Positions 26,770 to 34,802 of a stretch of DNA of 64,000 nt are shown here, one piece after another. The notes under the pieces are model-generated. The model saw only the letters and a list, made by a program, of their open reading frames with translations. It did no database searches and was not told the DNA's origin. A program made the position numbers and the translations under genes. Numbering within the stretch: the first letter of the stretch is position 1; each line of letters begins with the position of its first letter. The stretch comes from Bacteroidetes bacterium GWF2_41_31 (GTDB lineage: Bacteria; Bacteroidota; Bacteroidia; Bacteroidales; F082): assembly GCA_001769215.1 (NCBI GenBank), contig MEOL01000007.1, positions 62,001 through 126,000 on the forward strand. The letters are read 5' to 3'.

Positions 26770-27570
26770 TTAAGAAATTTGGTCAGTCTTTTTTGATTTT
26801 CTGCTTCTCAGCGATAGCGATGCCAGGAATATTAAGGCAATGAGCAGGATAATGGTGCCTGAAATTTTGGTCACATTGAACACGTACTTTTTCCCGGCAG
26901 GATCGTAGCTAAAGCAATAATTGAGCATCTTGGTGATGGTAGGACCGGAGCGGCCCTGTGCAGCCTCTGCCACCGCCATCTTGATGTCGAAAGGAAGAAA
27001 GTAGGCACTGCCATATAGATAGCGGGTGATTTTTCCCTTGGGACTTAATACAATTAAGGTGCCCGGGTGTATAAACTCAGTTCCTTCTCTCTTTACTTTA
27101 AAACCCACTTCATTCAGCAACCTGTATATGTTGGCACTATCGCCGGTAAAAAAATGCCATCCGTTATCGGTATCCCCGTGCGTGAGGAGCTTCGCGTACG
27201 TTTTTTTCTTTTTCAAGGCCAGTGGTGGTTTTTCTACCTGATTAAAACTAATGGTAAAGACTTGATAATCTTTACCCATCGTAATGTCGGTCTTCTCCAG
27301 GGCTTCAGCCAGACCATTAAGCAATGGGGAACAAATACCGGGGCATTCGTAATATACCAGCGAAATAATGGTGGGTTTGTCGATGATATCTTTCAGGTTT
27401 ACCTGATTGAATAGTTCATCGGTAAAAATCAGGTCATCGGAAATGGTGTCATCCAGATGTTCATACACGCCTAGTTCCTCTTGTGCATGTATGGGACCAA
27501 TCATGGCAATAAGTGAAATAATCACAACGGTGATAGCCCTGGCAGTACCTCTTAATAAATTCATTTTCAA
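26770..27570 (-). CDS. SCO family copper chaperone for CuA assembly
   Basis: The 266-residue thioredoxin-fold protein has an N-terminal signal (1-29) and a C-terminal membrane helix (~240-257, [16 protein letters not shown]), so it is periplasmic and tethered at its C-terminus. Copper ligands are Cys76, Cys80 (ECPGICSP) and His168 (EFIHPGT). Sco proteins deliver copper to, or reduce, the CuA site of CoxB. It is the first gene of the oxidase operon, 10 bp before coxA. The C-terminal rather than N-terminal anchor is a Bacteroidota-style variant. Confidence 0.93.
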   Translation of the reverse strand: MKMNLLRGTARAITVVIISLIAMIGPIHAQEELGVYEHLDDTISDDLIFTDELFNQVNLKDIIDKPTIISLVYYECPGICSPLLNGLAEALEKTDITMGKDYQVFTISFNQVEKPPLALKKKKTYAKLLTHGDTDNGWHFFTGDSANIYRLLNEVGFKVKREGTEFIHPGTLIVLSPKGKITRYLYGSAYFLPFDIKMAVAEAAQGRSGPTITKMLNYCFSYDPAGKKYVFNVTKISGTIILLIALIFLASLSLRSRKSKKTDQIS

Positions 27571-27901
27571 TTTTATACGATTTTAAGTTGTGCAGTTAGT
27601 TTCAGGCGGCTAATTTAGACTAATTAAAAATAAGAGCAATTTATTTTGGCATAAATAAAACTTAATGTGATATATAGCATAGTGTATTGAATCGATTCGT
27701 TACTTCAGGTTTGCTTCATGAGCATGGATGTTGAATTATAAAAAAAAATGATTAACAAAGGATTGTAAGTTCCAAAAAAAAGACTATTTTTCCCATATTA
27801 ATACTCTTTTGTAACATCAGATATTAACTAGGATATTGATTATATGTGAATTATGATTTTTGGTAAGGCGATTGTTAGTAGTTAAACATAAAATTAAAGT
27901 T
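27571..27901. other. Divergent intergenic region (331 bp) between sco-cox operon and LruC gene
   Basis: It should contain the promoters of the cox operon (leftward) and the LruC lipoprotein (rightward). I see no clean TAnnTTTG box with a paired TTTG, no strong palindrome and no ORF. It is AT-rich, with homopolymer A runs near 27740-27780. Confidence 0.45.
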
Positions 27902-29962
27902 ATGAAAGCCCTTAAATTAATTATGTTCTTATTTGTTGTCTCCATGATCGCAATGAGTTGCAACAAAGGAAATGACAACATCATCGATCCTACCATCAAG
28001 TCAGTTAATGATTTGAAAGTGCCAACCGATTTCGATTGGAAAACCACCCAAACCATTTCTGTTATCGTTCATCTTCCTGCCAGTGGAGAAGTGCAACCTT
28101 TGATCATTACCAACAGGGATGCATCAAAGAGGTATTTCAGAGGGTATCCAGAGGATGGTTCCAGGACCATCAACACTAAAATTACCATTCCATCCTACAT
28201 GCATGAGTTAAAGCTTATGTACAATGGTGCTACGGGGCCAAATATGGTATTCATCACCAACAATTCGTTGGTGTATAATTTTAACAATACGACAAAGTCG
28301 GTCACCACTGTCGGATGCGACCTGGATGGTTTTACAACCTATACCAAAGGAGGATGGGGAAGTACGGCCAACGGTAATAATGTTGGCCAGTTGCGCGATC
28401 AATATTTTGATCAGGTGTATCCCGTCAATTTTGTAGTAGGCAATACCACGCAATTTACCGTTACATTTAATGCATCAATTGATGTGGAGACTTATTTGCC
28501 TGGCGGCGGCCAGCCTCAGGTACTTACTCAGGACTGGTTGAATCCCGGAGGAAGTGAAAATTTGGGAAATATGGCGGACCAGATTATTGCGGCCCGGCTC
28601 AACCGCGATTATAATCAGGCTGGTTTCCTTGGAGTGAACTCAACTTATTCGCTCGGAGAACTTGTTTTTATGGATGGTCCTTTTGCTAATGTTTCTGTGA
28701 ACGATTTTCTGAACATGGCCGAAATAGCTCTTGGCGGTGGGGATATGAATGGACACACGGCTGCTGAGTATTCCAGTGCCGCGGAAAATATCAACCTCAG
28801 TTTTCATGAAGGAGAGAATGATGATATTTTAACATGCCCCGAAGATACTGAATTGGAAGATCCTTACATTGAGCTTTCCTCCGTTTGTTCCGAACCTGAT
28901 GTCATTTTTACCATTATCAATACAGGTGATGGGGATATGACAAGTGCTAAAACCTATACACTATACAAGAACAATGTTGAAATTGACGATGGAACCTATC
29001 AGCTTTCTGTTAATCAAACAATGGATGTTACTGCCAACGGAACCGATACCGACGAGTTTAAGCTGGTTATTGAAACCCCCGATCAGGGCACTTTGCAGGA
29101 AATAATCGACGGTTGTGGTGATGGTGGATCTACTTCTGAACAGTTGGCTGGTTCACTGGCTTACGAAGACTTGTGGCCGGGTAAGGGAGACTATGATTTC
29201 AACGACCTGATCATTGATTATGATTTTGAAATCAATAAAAACGATCAGGAAATAGTCGGGGGAATCACAGCAACATTTGTTGTAAAAGCTTTCGGAGCCG
29301 CATATCACAATGGTTTTGGGTTTACTTTGCCAACAGTTAATCCAACTGATATTGTGTCTGTTAGTGGTTATAATGTGATTAACGGAACTGTGTTTAATAT
29401 TGGAGGCAATGGTTTGGAAATAGGGCAAAGTAAAGCCACCATCATCGTTTTTGATGATACGCGTCGCATTATGCCGCAAACAACAGGTGGTGTTGGTGTG
29501 AATACGCAATTGGCTTACGATTATATTGAACCGGTAACCATCGTGGTGAATCTTGTTTTTGCAGAAAACGCCATTACATACAGCGAATTGAATATTGGAA
29601 GTTTCAATCCGTTTATTATTGTCAATACCGTGATCAATGGAGTGCCCGGCGCACGCGGTTTGGAAGTCCACCTGCCCAACTATGAACCTTCCGATTTATT
29701 TGATGAAATCTACTTTGGACAATGGGACGATGACTCATCTGTGGCTGAGGATCGGTATTTTGTCACTGCTAATAACCTCCCCTGGGCCATCAACATTGCT
29801 GAAGAATTTGATTGGGTAATTGAATTTCAGGATATAACCGGCGCATACAATATGTTTGCAGAGTGGGCACAAAGCGGTGGAATTAACTATCCTGACTGGT
29901 ACCAAGATAACATTGGATATAGAAATGACAACCTCATCTATCCTACCCAGATTGTTAAGTAA
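27902..29962 (+). CDS. LruC domain-containing lipoprotein
   Basis: A 686-residue protein is obtained from the ATG at 27902. A frame extending to 27860 adds 14 residues before the signal peptide and is less likely. MFLFVVSMIAMSCNKG gives a lipobox at AMSC, predicting a lipoprotein. The N-terminal half is beta-rich and includes DWKTTQTISVIVHLPASGEV. The C-terminal ~270 residues form the LruC/DUF4842 domain, recognised by AYEDLWPGKGDYDFNDLIID, VVKAFGAAYHNGFGF and GLEVHLPNYEPSDLFD. The family is named after a Leptospira surface lipoprotein and is widespread in Bacteroidota; its function is unknown. The gene is a monocistronic plus-strand insertion among minus-strand respiratory operons, closed by a strong terminator. 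Confidence 0.88.
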   Translation: MKALKLIMFLFVVSMIAMSCNKGNDNIIDPTIKSVNDLKVPTDFDWKTTQTISVIVHLPASGEVQPLIITNRDASKRYFRGYPEDGSRTINTKITIPSYMHELKLMYNGATGPNMVFITNNSLVYNFNNTTKSVTTVGCDLDGFTTYTKGGWGSTANGNNVGQLRDQYFDQVYPVNFVVGNTTQFTVTFNASIDVETYLPGGGQPQVLTQDWLNPGGSENLGNMADQIIAARLNRDYNQAGFLGVNSTYSLGELVFMDGPFANVSVNDFLNMAEIALGGGDMNGHTAAEYSSAAENINLSFHEGENDDILTCPEDTELEDPYIELSSVCSEPDVIFTIINTGDGDMTSAKTYTLYKNNVEIDDGTYQLSVNQTMDVTANGTDTDEFKLVIETPDQGTLQEIIDGCGDGGSTSEQLAGSLAYEDLWPGKGDYDFNDLIIDYDFEINKNDQEIVGGITATFVVKAFGAAYHNGFGFTLPTVNPTDIVSVSGYNVINGTVFNIGGNGLEIGQSKATIIVFDDTRRIMPQTTGGVGVNTQLAYDYIEPVTIVVNLVFAENAITYSELNIGSFNPFIIVNTVINGVPGARGLEVHLPNYEPSDLFDEIYFGQWDDDSSVAEDRYFVTANNLPWAINIAEEFDWVIEFQDITGAYNMFAEWAQSGGINYPDWYQDNIGYRNDNLIYPTQIVK

Positions 29963-29997
29963 ACGATTTTAATTATTACTTTCACAACAATGGTGTT

Positions 29998-30049
29998 AGC
30001 AACCTGCTTCTATTCCCAAAAACAAGGGATGAAGCAGGTTGCTTTTTTA
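29998..30049 (+). terminator. Strong intrinsic terminator after the LruC gene
   Basis: AGCAACCTGCTTC (29998-30010) pairs perfectly over 13 bp with GAAGCAGGTTGCT (30031-30043), followed by TTTTTAT. It lies 36 bp after the stop. Confidence 0.92.
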
Positions 30050-30179
30050 TTGTTTGAATTTGACGTATTTCACCACGTCAACGTAGGTTACGCAATTTGA
30101 ACAATTTGAAAGTCCCGTATAGCCAATTTTGAATAAAGGCGACTGAAAATAGGGTGTCATGCGAATCCCGTCTTCCCCT
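30047..30179 (-). pseudogene. Short open fragment after the DUF4920 gene, possible remnant
   Basis: Just downstream of the DUF4920 stop the minus strand is open for about 44 codons (including KIGYTGLSNCSNCVTYVDVV) up to a stop at 30047, without its own start outside the DUF4920 gene. It may be a decayed 3' end or chance. No family recognised. Confidence 0.2.
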
Positions 30180-30644
30180 CTACTTAATCCGGACACGTGT
30201 AGCTTCCATACTGAATTCTGACATTGGCTGGGTGATGGCATCGATTTCTTCGTCACTTGCGCCTTCATCTGCAGCCTGCAACTGGAGCCTTTTTACAGAA
30301 ATAATTTCCTTGGTGACCAATCCATCTATTATGGCCGGTTTTCCGATGGCCGTAGTATCCACAACGTAAACATCCTTCGGAAAAGTAACCAGAACACGTT
30401 GTCCATCTCCCATATCCATCTCAAGCCAGCACCCTGAACCGTGGCAAACCTCCACAATGGTTCCTGTAAGTTGAAGTTCAAGTTCCATGACGGTTTCCAT
30501 GGCTGCGGCCAATTCCCCGGCCTGAACGACGGGTAAGGTTGCATTCTGGCTTTGAGTTGTATCACCCTTACCTGATTTTGGCGAGGAGTCGCATCCTGAA
30601 ATAACCAGTGCGATAAATAATGAGTAAACTAAAAATTGTTTCAT
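30180..30644 (-). CDS. DUF4920 family lipoprotein
   Basis: A 154-residue protein is obtained from the ATG at 30642-30644 (MKQFLVYSL), which gives a clean signal with lipobox VISGC. An in-frame extension to 30680 runs into the upstream terminator. The core LQLTGTIVEVCHGSGCWLEM matches the DUF4920 pattern of an OB-like fold with a Cys-x5-Cys-Trp motif. The sequence then continues VLVTFPKDVYVVDTTAIGKP. Function is unknown; the cysteines could bind metal or be redox-active. Its place beside a cytochrome c gene and the oxidase clusters hints at an envelope redox or copper role (inference). Confidence 0.82.
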   Translation of the reverse strand: MKQFLVYSLFIALVISGCDSSPKSGKGDTTQSQNATLPVVQAGELAAAMETVMELELQLTGTIVEVCHGSGCWLEMDMGDGQRVLVTFPKDVYVVDTTAIGKPAIIDGLVTKEIISVKRLQLQAADEGASDEEIDAITQPMSEFSMEATRVRIK

Positions 30645-30663
30645 GGTGTTGTTTTTGCAAAAA

Positions 30664-30696
30664 ATGCCGGGATCTTTCAAAGAAAGAATCCGGCAT
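30664..30696 (-). terminator. Intrinsic terminator after the cytochrome c gene
   Basis: ATGCCGG (30664-30670) pairs with CCGGCAT (30690-30696), with an inner CTTTC/GAAAG stem. Runs of T flank it on both strands, so it could act in both directions. It sits between the cytochrome c stop (30719) and the DUF4920 start, giving the latter its own promoter or readthrough. Confidence 0.85.
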
Positions 30697-30718
30697 TTTT
30701 TTTGTTTCTACAATAAGG

Positions 30719-31141
30719 TTAACGAATGATCTTAATGTCCTTAACTTCTTCAATCTTAATGGTGCCACCTTTGTTACCCCAGGCATTAAGTACGTAATTT
30801 ATGACTTCTACGGCGTCCTGGTGAGTCTCAACCTGAAAAGGCATGGGCAGGTTGTAAACAGCGCCATCTACTGTAATTTCTTTATGCGACCCGTTCAACA
30901 CTTGCAGGACGGCCCTTTTTTTATCGGCCATTAAATAATCCGAACCCTTGAGTGGAGGAAAGGCACTGGGAATTCCCATACCATTCAACTGGTGACAGGC
31001 GACGCATTTGGCCTTATAAATAGCTGCTCCTTTTGGATACTTTGTATCTGCAGGATCGTCGTCAGGGATATTGGCGGCAAAACTGTTTCCACTGAAAGCC
31101 ATCATGGCCCACAGCAGCATCGATGCGGTAAATATTTTCAT
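30719..31141 (-). CDS. Periplasmic c-type cytochrome (mono-heme)
   Basis: The 140-residue protein has a signal peptide (1-23, ending FAAN) and a single heme site CVACH (46-50) with a candidate axial Met in YNLPMPFQ (about 100). It is a class I cytochrome c, probably a soluble electron carrier. It stands between the cbb3 accessory genes and the LruC gene, so it may shuttle electrons from alternative complex III to the cbb3 or caa3 oxidase (inference). Its gene ends at a strong hairpin terminator. Confidence 0.92.
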   Translation of the reverse strand: MKIFTASMLLWAMMAFSGNSFAANIPDDDPADTKYPKGAAIYKAKCVACHQLNGMGIPSAFPPLKGSDYLMADKKRAVLQVLNGSHKEITVDGAVYNLPMPFQVETHQDAVEVINYVLNAWGNKGGTIKIEEVKDIKIIR

Positions 31142-31243
31142 TTTATTTCATTTAAGGTTTGAAGCGGCAAAGGTAATAAAAGGATTAATTTAGATCTGTT
31201 CCAGCTAATTAAAACGTGAAATAATTTTCCTGATCTGTTCAGG

Positions 31244-31999
31244 TCATCCCCCGCAACAACCCATCTTTAGCGTGTTTTTTTTCTCAGTTGCAGGGGTCAT
31301 CATTTTCTCGTGTGGAACCAACATTTTGGCGGGTGGGCTAATAAATGGTATCCCTAAGGAGAGTCCGCGCAACACGAAAAGTATCCCTAAAATCACAATG
31401 AATATGGGCAAGACTTTGCCAAACCGTTTGCGGATGGTCCGGCCAATGACGTTTCCAAGTAGTGGAATGGTGGCCATAATCGGGATGGTGCCCAGACCAA
31501 AAATCACCATGTAAATGATTCCAAAAAATGGTTCGTTTGTATTGATTGCTCCGGCAACGGCCACATACACCAATCCGCAGGGCAGCAGCCCGTTCAGAAG
31601 TCCGATTAGAAACAGGGAAGGCAACGAACTGATGGCAAAAAACTTTCTGAATTTACCGATAAGTTTTCCAGCATAACCAAAAAAAAGCTGCTCAATTTTT
31701 ATTTTACCTTTGAAAAGTGCAGGAAAAATAACGGAGAGAATCATGATGACACCAATACCAATGGACGCCCACTGTTGCATACCGGCCATCTCAATTCCCT
31801 GTCCCAGCAGTCCAAAGATGGCTCCCAGAATACCATAGGTTAGTATTCTCCCCAGATTGTAGGTTAAACTTCCGAGTATTTTGTAGCCATGGTTTCGATT
31901 TCCGAGAGGCAGGGCTACAGCAATCGGGCCACACATCCCTATACAATGCAAACTGCCAACCAGGCCGGTTAACAGAGCCATTAAATACAGTTCTTCCAT
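31244..31999 (-). CDS. TauE/SafE (UreH-like) membrane protein of the cbb3 assembly cluster
   Basis: The 251-residue protein has about six membrane helices. Motifs are GLVGSLHCIGMCGPIAVALP (13-32) and LLNGLLPCGLVYVAVAGA, both with conserved Cys in helices, as in UreH/DsbD-like transporters next to ccoGH. The C-terminus ends TLKMGCCGG, a Cys-rich tail that could bind copper. In known clusters this position is linked to copper supply for cbb3 oxidase. It overlaps ccoH by 1 bp. Sulfite export, as the family name suggests, is unlikely here. Confidence 0.85.
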   Translation of the reverse strand: MEELYLMALLTGLVGSLHCIGMCGPIAVALPLGNRNHGYKILGSLTYNLGRILTYGILGAIFGLLGQGIEMAGMQQWASIGIGVIMILSVIFPALFKGKIKIEQLFFGYAGKLIGKFRKFFAISSLPSLFLIGLLNGLLPCGLVYVAVAGAINTNEPFFGIIYMVIFGLGTIPIMATIPLLGNVIGRTIRKRFGKVLPIFIVILGILFVLRGLSLGIPFISPPAKMLVPHEKMMTPATEKKNTLKMGCCGG

Positions 32000-32439
32000 T
32001 ACTTAATGTATATTGGTTTTTCAATGTAGAACTTTTTACCCTGAAAGCTCCATTGTGATTTTAACAAGTATTTACCTTTCGAAAATTGTTGAATCGGGAG
32101 ATGCATTTGGTTGCTGTCGGACTGACTAAAGTAATAAACACGGTCCATTTTATTGTCAGATGGTCTGAAAAAAATCAAGGTCCCGCTATCAGCAACCAAT
32201 CCGGGAAAGTAAACCGCCAGTTCTGTCTCATTTTGGGAAACTGAAAATGTAACATTTTCCAACCTGGCATTAGCCATTTCATCAATACGTGTCTGATATT
32301 GAATTCCCTTAGGATAATAATCTTTTTCAACCAGGATGATGTCATTCTTAAAAGTCATGTAAACCAAAATAATAAGAAATGACATAAAAGCGATGGTCCA
32401 CAAGGCCAGTTTGGTTCCCCAGTTCCATTTTGTTCTCAT
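31999..32439 (-). CDS. ccoH: FixH/CcoH family protein
   Basis: The 146-residue protein has one N-terminal helix (LALWTIAFMSFLIILVYMTF) and a periplasmic FixH domain with NDIILVEKDYYPKGIQYQ. CcoH is needed for stable assembly of cbb3 oxidase subunits. It lies 9 bp after ccoG and overlaps the SafE-like gene by 1 bp. Confidence 0.92.
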   Translation of the reverse strand: MRTKWNWGTKLALWTIAFMSFLIILVYMTFKNDIILVEKDYYPKGIQYQTRIDEMANARLENVTFSVSQNETELAVYFPGLVADSGTLIFFRPSDNKMDRVYYFSQSDSNQMHLPIQQFSKGKYLLKSQWSFQGKKFYIEKPIYIK

Positions 32440-32448
32440 ATTTTTATT

Positions 32449-33855
32449 TTAATCAAGTGAAGAGGGCCCGACAAAGGAAGACTCCTGGGTTTCTATTAAA
32501 ACCCCTTCCGAATACAGACCAATCTGAAACGTTGTTTGTGAGGAGTGAAGAGCCTGTGTCGGAAGAATAACCAAAAAGGTCCCGTTTCCCATTTTACCTT
32601 TCTCCACGGCACTGTGATCACCAATATATTGGATTCGTCCGGGAAGCGATTCTATTTGAAAAACCACATCAATGGTTCCGTTGGTTTTATTTACCAGGTT
32701 GAAGGTGTAAATATTGCTCAGGCTATCTGAACCAAAATTTTGATACATGCTTCCACTTGCCCTTAGAATGGTGACTTCGAAGTTGCCCCTGAACATAAAC
32801 AGGGAGGCCAAAAAGATTAAAAGCAGGGTAAGAACGGCAGAGTATGCAATGGAACGTGTATTGAAAATGGAGTGTTTGCCTGTGCTGATACCTACTTCCG
32901 AATCGTATCGGATAAGTCCTTTTGGTTTGTTGATTTTTGACATCACCGCATCGCAGGCATCCATGCAGGCTGTGCAATTAACACATTCCATCTGGGTCCC
33001 ATTTCGGATGTCGATACCTGTTGGACAAACCACCACGCAACTGTTACAGTTGACACAATCCCCCGTATTGGCTGTCGTTTGTAGTCTTAACGGACCTCTG
33101 GGTTCTCCACGTTTATAATCGTAGGCCACCAGAATGGTTTTTTTATCGACCAGCACACTTTGTAGCCGGCCATACGGGCAGGCTATGGTGCAAACTTGTT
33201 CGCGGAAGAAGGCAAAAATAAAATAGAATGCCCCGGCAAATGCGAACAATCCGGCGAAACCGCCCCAATGACCAATGGGGTCATTAAGCAAAAAATGTTT
33301 CACCTGATCGAAACCAATCAGATAGGAGAGAAAGGTAATGGCCGTTATAAAAGAGATAAAATAAAAAACAACATGTTTGATCGATTTTCTCCAAAATTTA
33401 TCCAGGTTCATCGGACCTTTGTCGCGCCGGCGTTGAGCGGCCCGGTCTCCTTCAATCACATATTCAATTTGCCTGAATAGGAATTCCATAAAGATAGTCT
33501 GAGGACAAACCCATCCGCAAAAAATCCGGCCAAAAATTACCGTGAACAAGGTGACAAATACAATGAGGGTGATAAACGAAATTAAAATCAGGTGAAAATC
33601 CTGTGGCCAGAAAGTAATACCAAAGATGATAAATTTCCTTTGCAGGAAATCAAAAAGCATGATGGGATCGCCATGGATTTTAATAAACGGACCTGTGTAG
33701 AAAAGGAGCATGAGGAAAACGGCTACCCATCGCCTATAGTTAAACAGCCGACCTTTAATTTTCTTGGAATATACCCATGCGCGTTTTCCGGTGGCATCCA
33801 CGGTGGTTAGCTTGTCACGAAAACTCTCTTGAGAAACAGGTGTTTTTATTGTCAT
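32449..33855 (-). CDS. ccoG: Cytochrome c oxidase accessory protein CcoG (FixG)
   Basis: The 468-residue membrane ferredoxin has five or so helices, an early GRIFCGWVCPQTIFMEF motif, CPYGRLQ, and two [4Fe-4S] sites: CVNCNSCVVVCPTGID and CVNCTACMDACDAVM. A C-terminal periplasmic Ig-like domain follows the last helix. CcoG reduces or handles copper during CuB-site assembly of cbb3 oxidases. It is first in the ccoG-ccoH-safE unit; a terminator separates it from ccoP upstream. Confidence 0.96.
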   Translation of the reverse strand: MTIKTPVSQESFRDKLTTVDATGKRAWVYSKKIKGRLFNYRRWVAVFLMLLFYTGPFIKIHGDPIMLFDFLQRKFIIFGITFWPQDFHLILISFITLIVFVTLFTVIFGRIFCGWVCPQTIFMEFLFRQIEYVIEGDRAAQRRRDKGPMNLDKFWRKSIKHVVFYFISFITAITFLSYLIGFDQVKHFLLNDPIGHWGGFAGLFAFAGAFYFIFAFFREQVCTIACPYGRLQSVLVDKKTILVAYDYKRGEPRGPLRLQTTANTGDCVNCNSCVVVCPTGIDIRNGTQMECVNCTACMDACDAVMSKINKPKGLIRYDSEVGISTGKHSIFNTRSIAYSAVLTLLLIFLASLFMFRGNFEVTILRASGSMYQNFGSDSLSNIYTFNLVNKTNGTIDVVFQIESLPGRIQYIGDHSAVEKGKMGNGTFLVILPTQALHSSQTTFQIGLYSEGVLIETQESSFVGPSSLD

Positions 33856-33904
33856 TTTTTATTTCATTCGTCACTTTTCCGAAGAGCAAAGTTAACATTA
33901 ATCA

Positions 33905-33936
33905 AAGCAAAAGAAGCCGAAAAAACATCCGGCTTC
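33905..33936 (-). terminator. Terminator between ccoP and ccoG
   Basis: GAAGCCG (33913-33919) pairs with CGGCTTC (33930-33936), followed on the minus strand by TTTTGCTTTGATT. It splits the structural ccoS-NO-Q-P genes from the ccoG-H-safE accessory genes. Confidence 0.65.
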
Positions 33937-33960
33937 CTGTGTTTAAAATTAATAATTAGA

Positions 33961-34560
33961 TTAATAAGCCGTACCTTGTGGTTCCTTTGGAATGGCAGGC
34001 GTTGTACCTTGTAAATCAACCAGGATATAACTGATTACTTCCAGTCGGGCCAGCTCCGAAAGCTGGCTTTTGTATGGAATCATACCCTTTTCAATAACAC
34101 CATCGGCCACCACCTGGTATAATTTCTCTACCGTGTTGCCGTGAATCCAGTAGTTGTCTGTCATGTTAGGACCTACCAATCCACCTCCATCCAAAAGATG
34201 GCAGACGGAACAAATTTTTGTCCAGGTTTCTTTTCCGCTGGCCAGTGAAGCGGGATCATTTAGAATTTTGATTTCAAAAGTAGCGCTGTTTTTCATCGGT
34301 AGCGCATCTTTGGCTGTAGCCATTGCGAATTCATATTCCCGGTTTTGTATCAGATCGTCGGAGTGGAAAACCCACAGTCGGATTAAATAAACGATGGCAA
34401 AGGCTATGCAAATGTAAAAGAGCCATTTCCACCAGGGGGGCAAATCGTTGTCAAGTTCCCTGATACCATCATATTCATGGTCTTTTATCAACCTTTGGTT
34501 GGTCAGGGTATCTATTTCATAATCTTCGTTATGGTCGTTTTTTATGTGATTTGTTGCCAT
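33961..34560 (-). CDS. ccoP: cbb3-type cytochrome c oxidase subunit III (CcoP), single-heme
   Basis: A 199-residue protein is obtained from the ATG at 34558-34560 (MATNHIKND); a longer frame to 34617 would overlap ccoQ. HEYDGIRELDNDLPPWWKWL (28-47) is the CcoP N-terminal signature, followed by one membrane helix and one cytochrome c domain with CSVCH (117-121) and a candidate Met160. Proteobacterial CcoP carries two hemes; this short single-heme form is typical of Bacteroidota. It accepts electrons from cytochrome c and passes them to CcoO. Confidence 0.95.
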   Translation of the reverse strand: MATNHIKNDHNEDYEIDTLTNQRLIKDHEYDGIRELDNDLPPWWKWLFYICIAFAIVYLIRLWVFHSDDLIQNREYEFAMATAKDALPMKNSATFEIKILNDPASLASGKETWTKICSVCHLLDGGGLVGPNMTDNYWIHGNTVEKLYQVVADGVIEKGMIPYKSQLSELARLEVISYILVDLQGTTPAIPKEPQGTAY

Positions 34561-34579
34561 AGTTACTAGGTGTAAATTG

Positions 34580-34777
34580 TTAGTTTGAATGAGGTTTTGA
34601 AGAGAGATCGTTATCATGATCCAGGGGCATCCGGCTCATTTCCTCTATTTCTGATTCATTTGTCCTTAACGTGACATAAGTGACCAGAATAAAAAAGATA
34701 AAAAATAAGAGCATCGAAATAATGGGATAAATTTCTATTCCGGCAATGTTTTCAAGAATATTGATAACGATCTTCAT
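34580..34777 (-). CDS. ccoQ: CcoQ/FixQ-like small subunit of cbb3 oxidase
   Basis: The 65-residue protein has one membrane helix (YPIISMLLFFIFFILVTYVT) and an acidic cytoplasmic tail with EEMSRMPLDHD, as in CcoQ proteins. It stabilises the cbb3 complex. It lies between ccoNO (25 bp upstream) and ccoP (19 bp downstream). Confidence 0.88.
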   Translation of the reverse strand: MKIVINILENIAGIEIYPIISMLLFFIFFILVTYVTLRTNESEIEEMSRMPLDHDNDLSSKPHSN

Positions 34778-34802
34778 ACCTTCTTCAAATAACGGTTTTT
34801 AA

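Noticed and set aside
31244-31999. Sulfite exporter function from the TauE/SafE family name
   Set aside because: Location in the cbb3 accessory cluster and Cys motifs make a copper-related role more likely.
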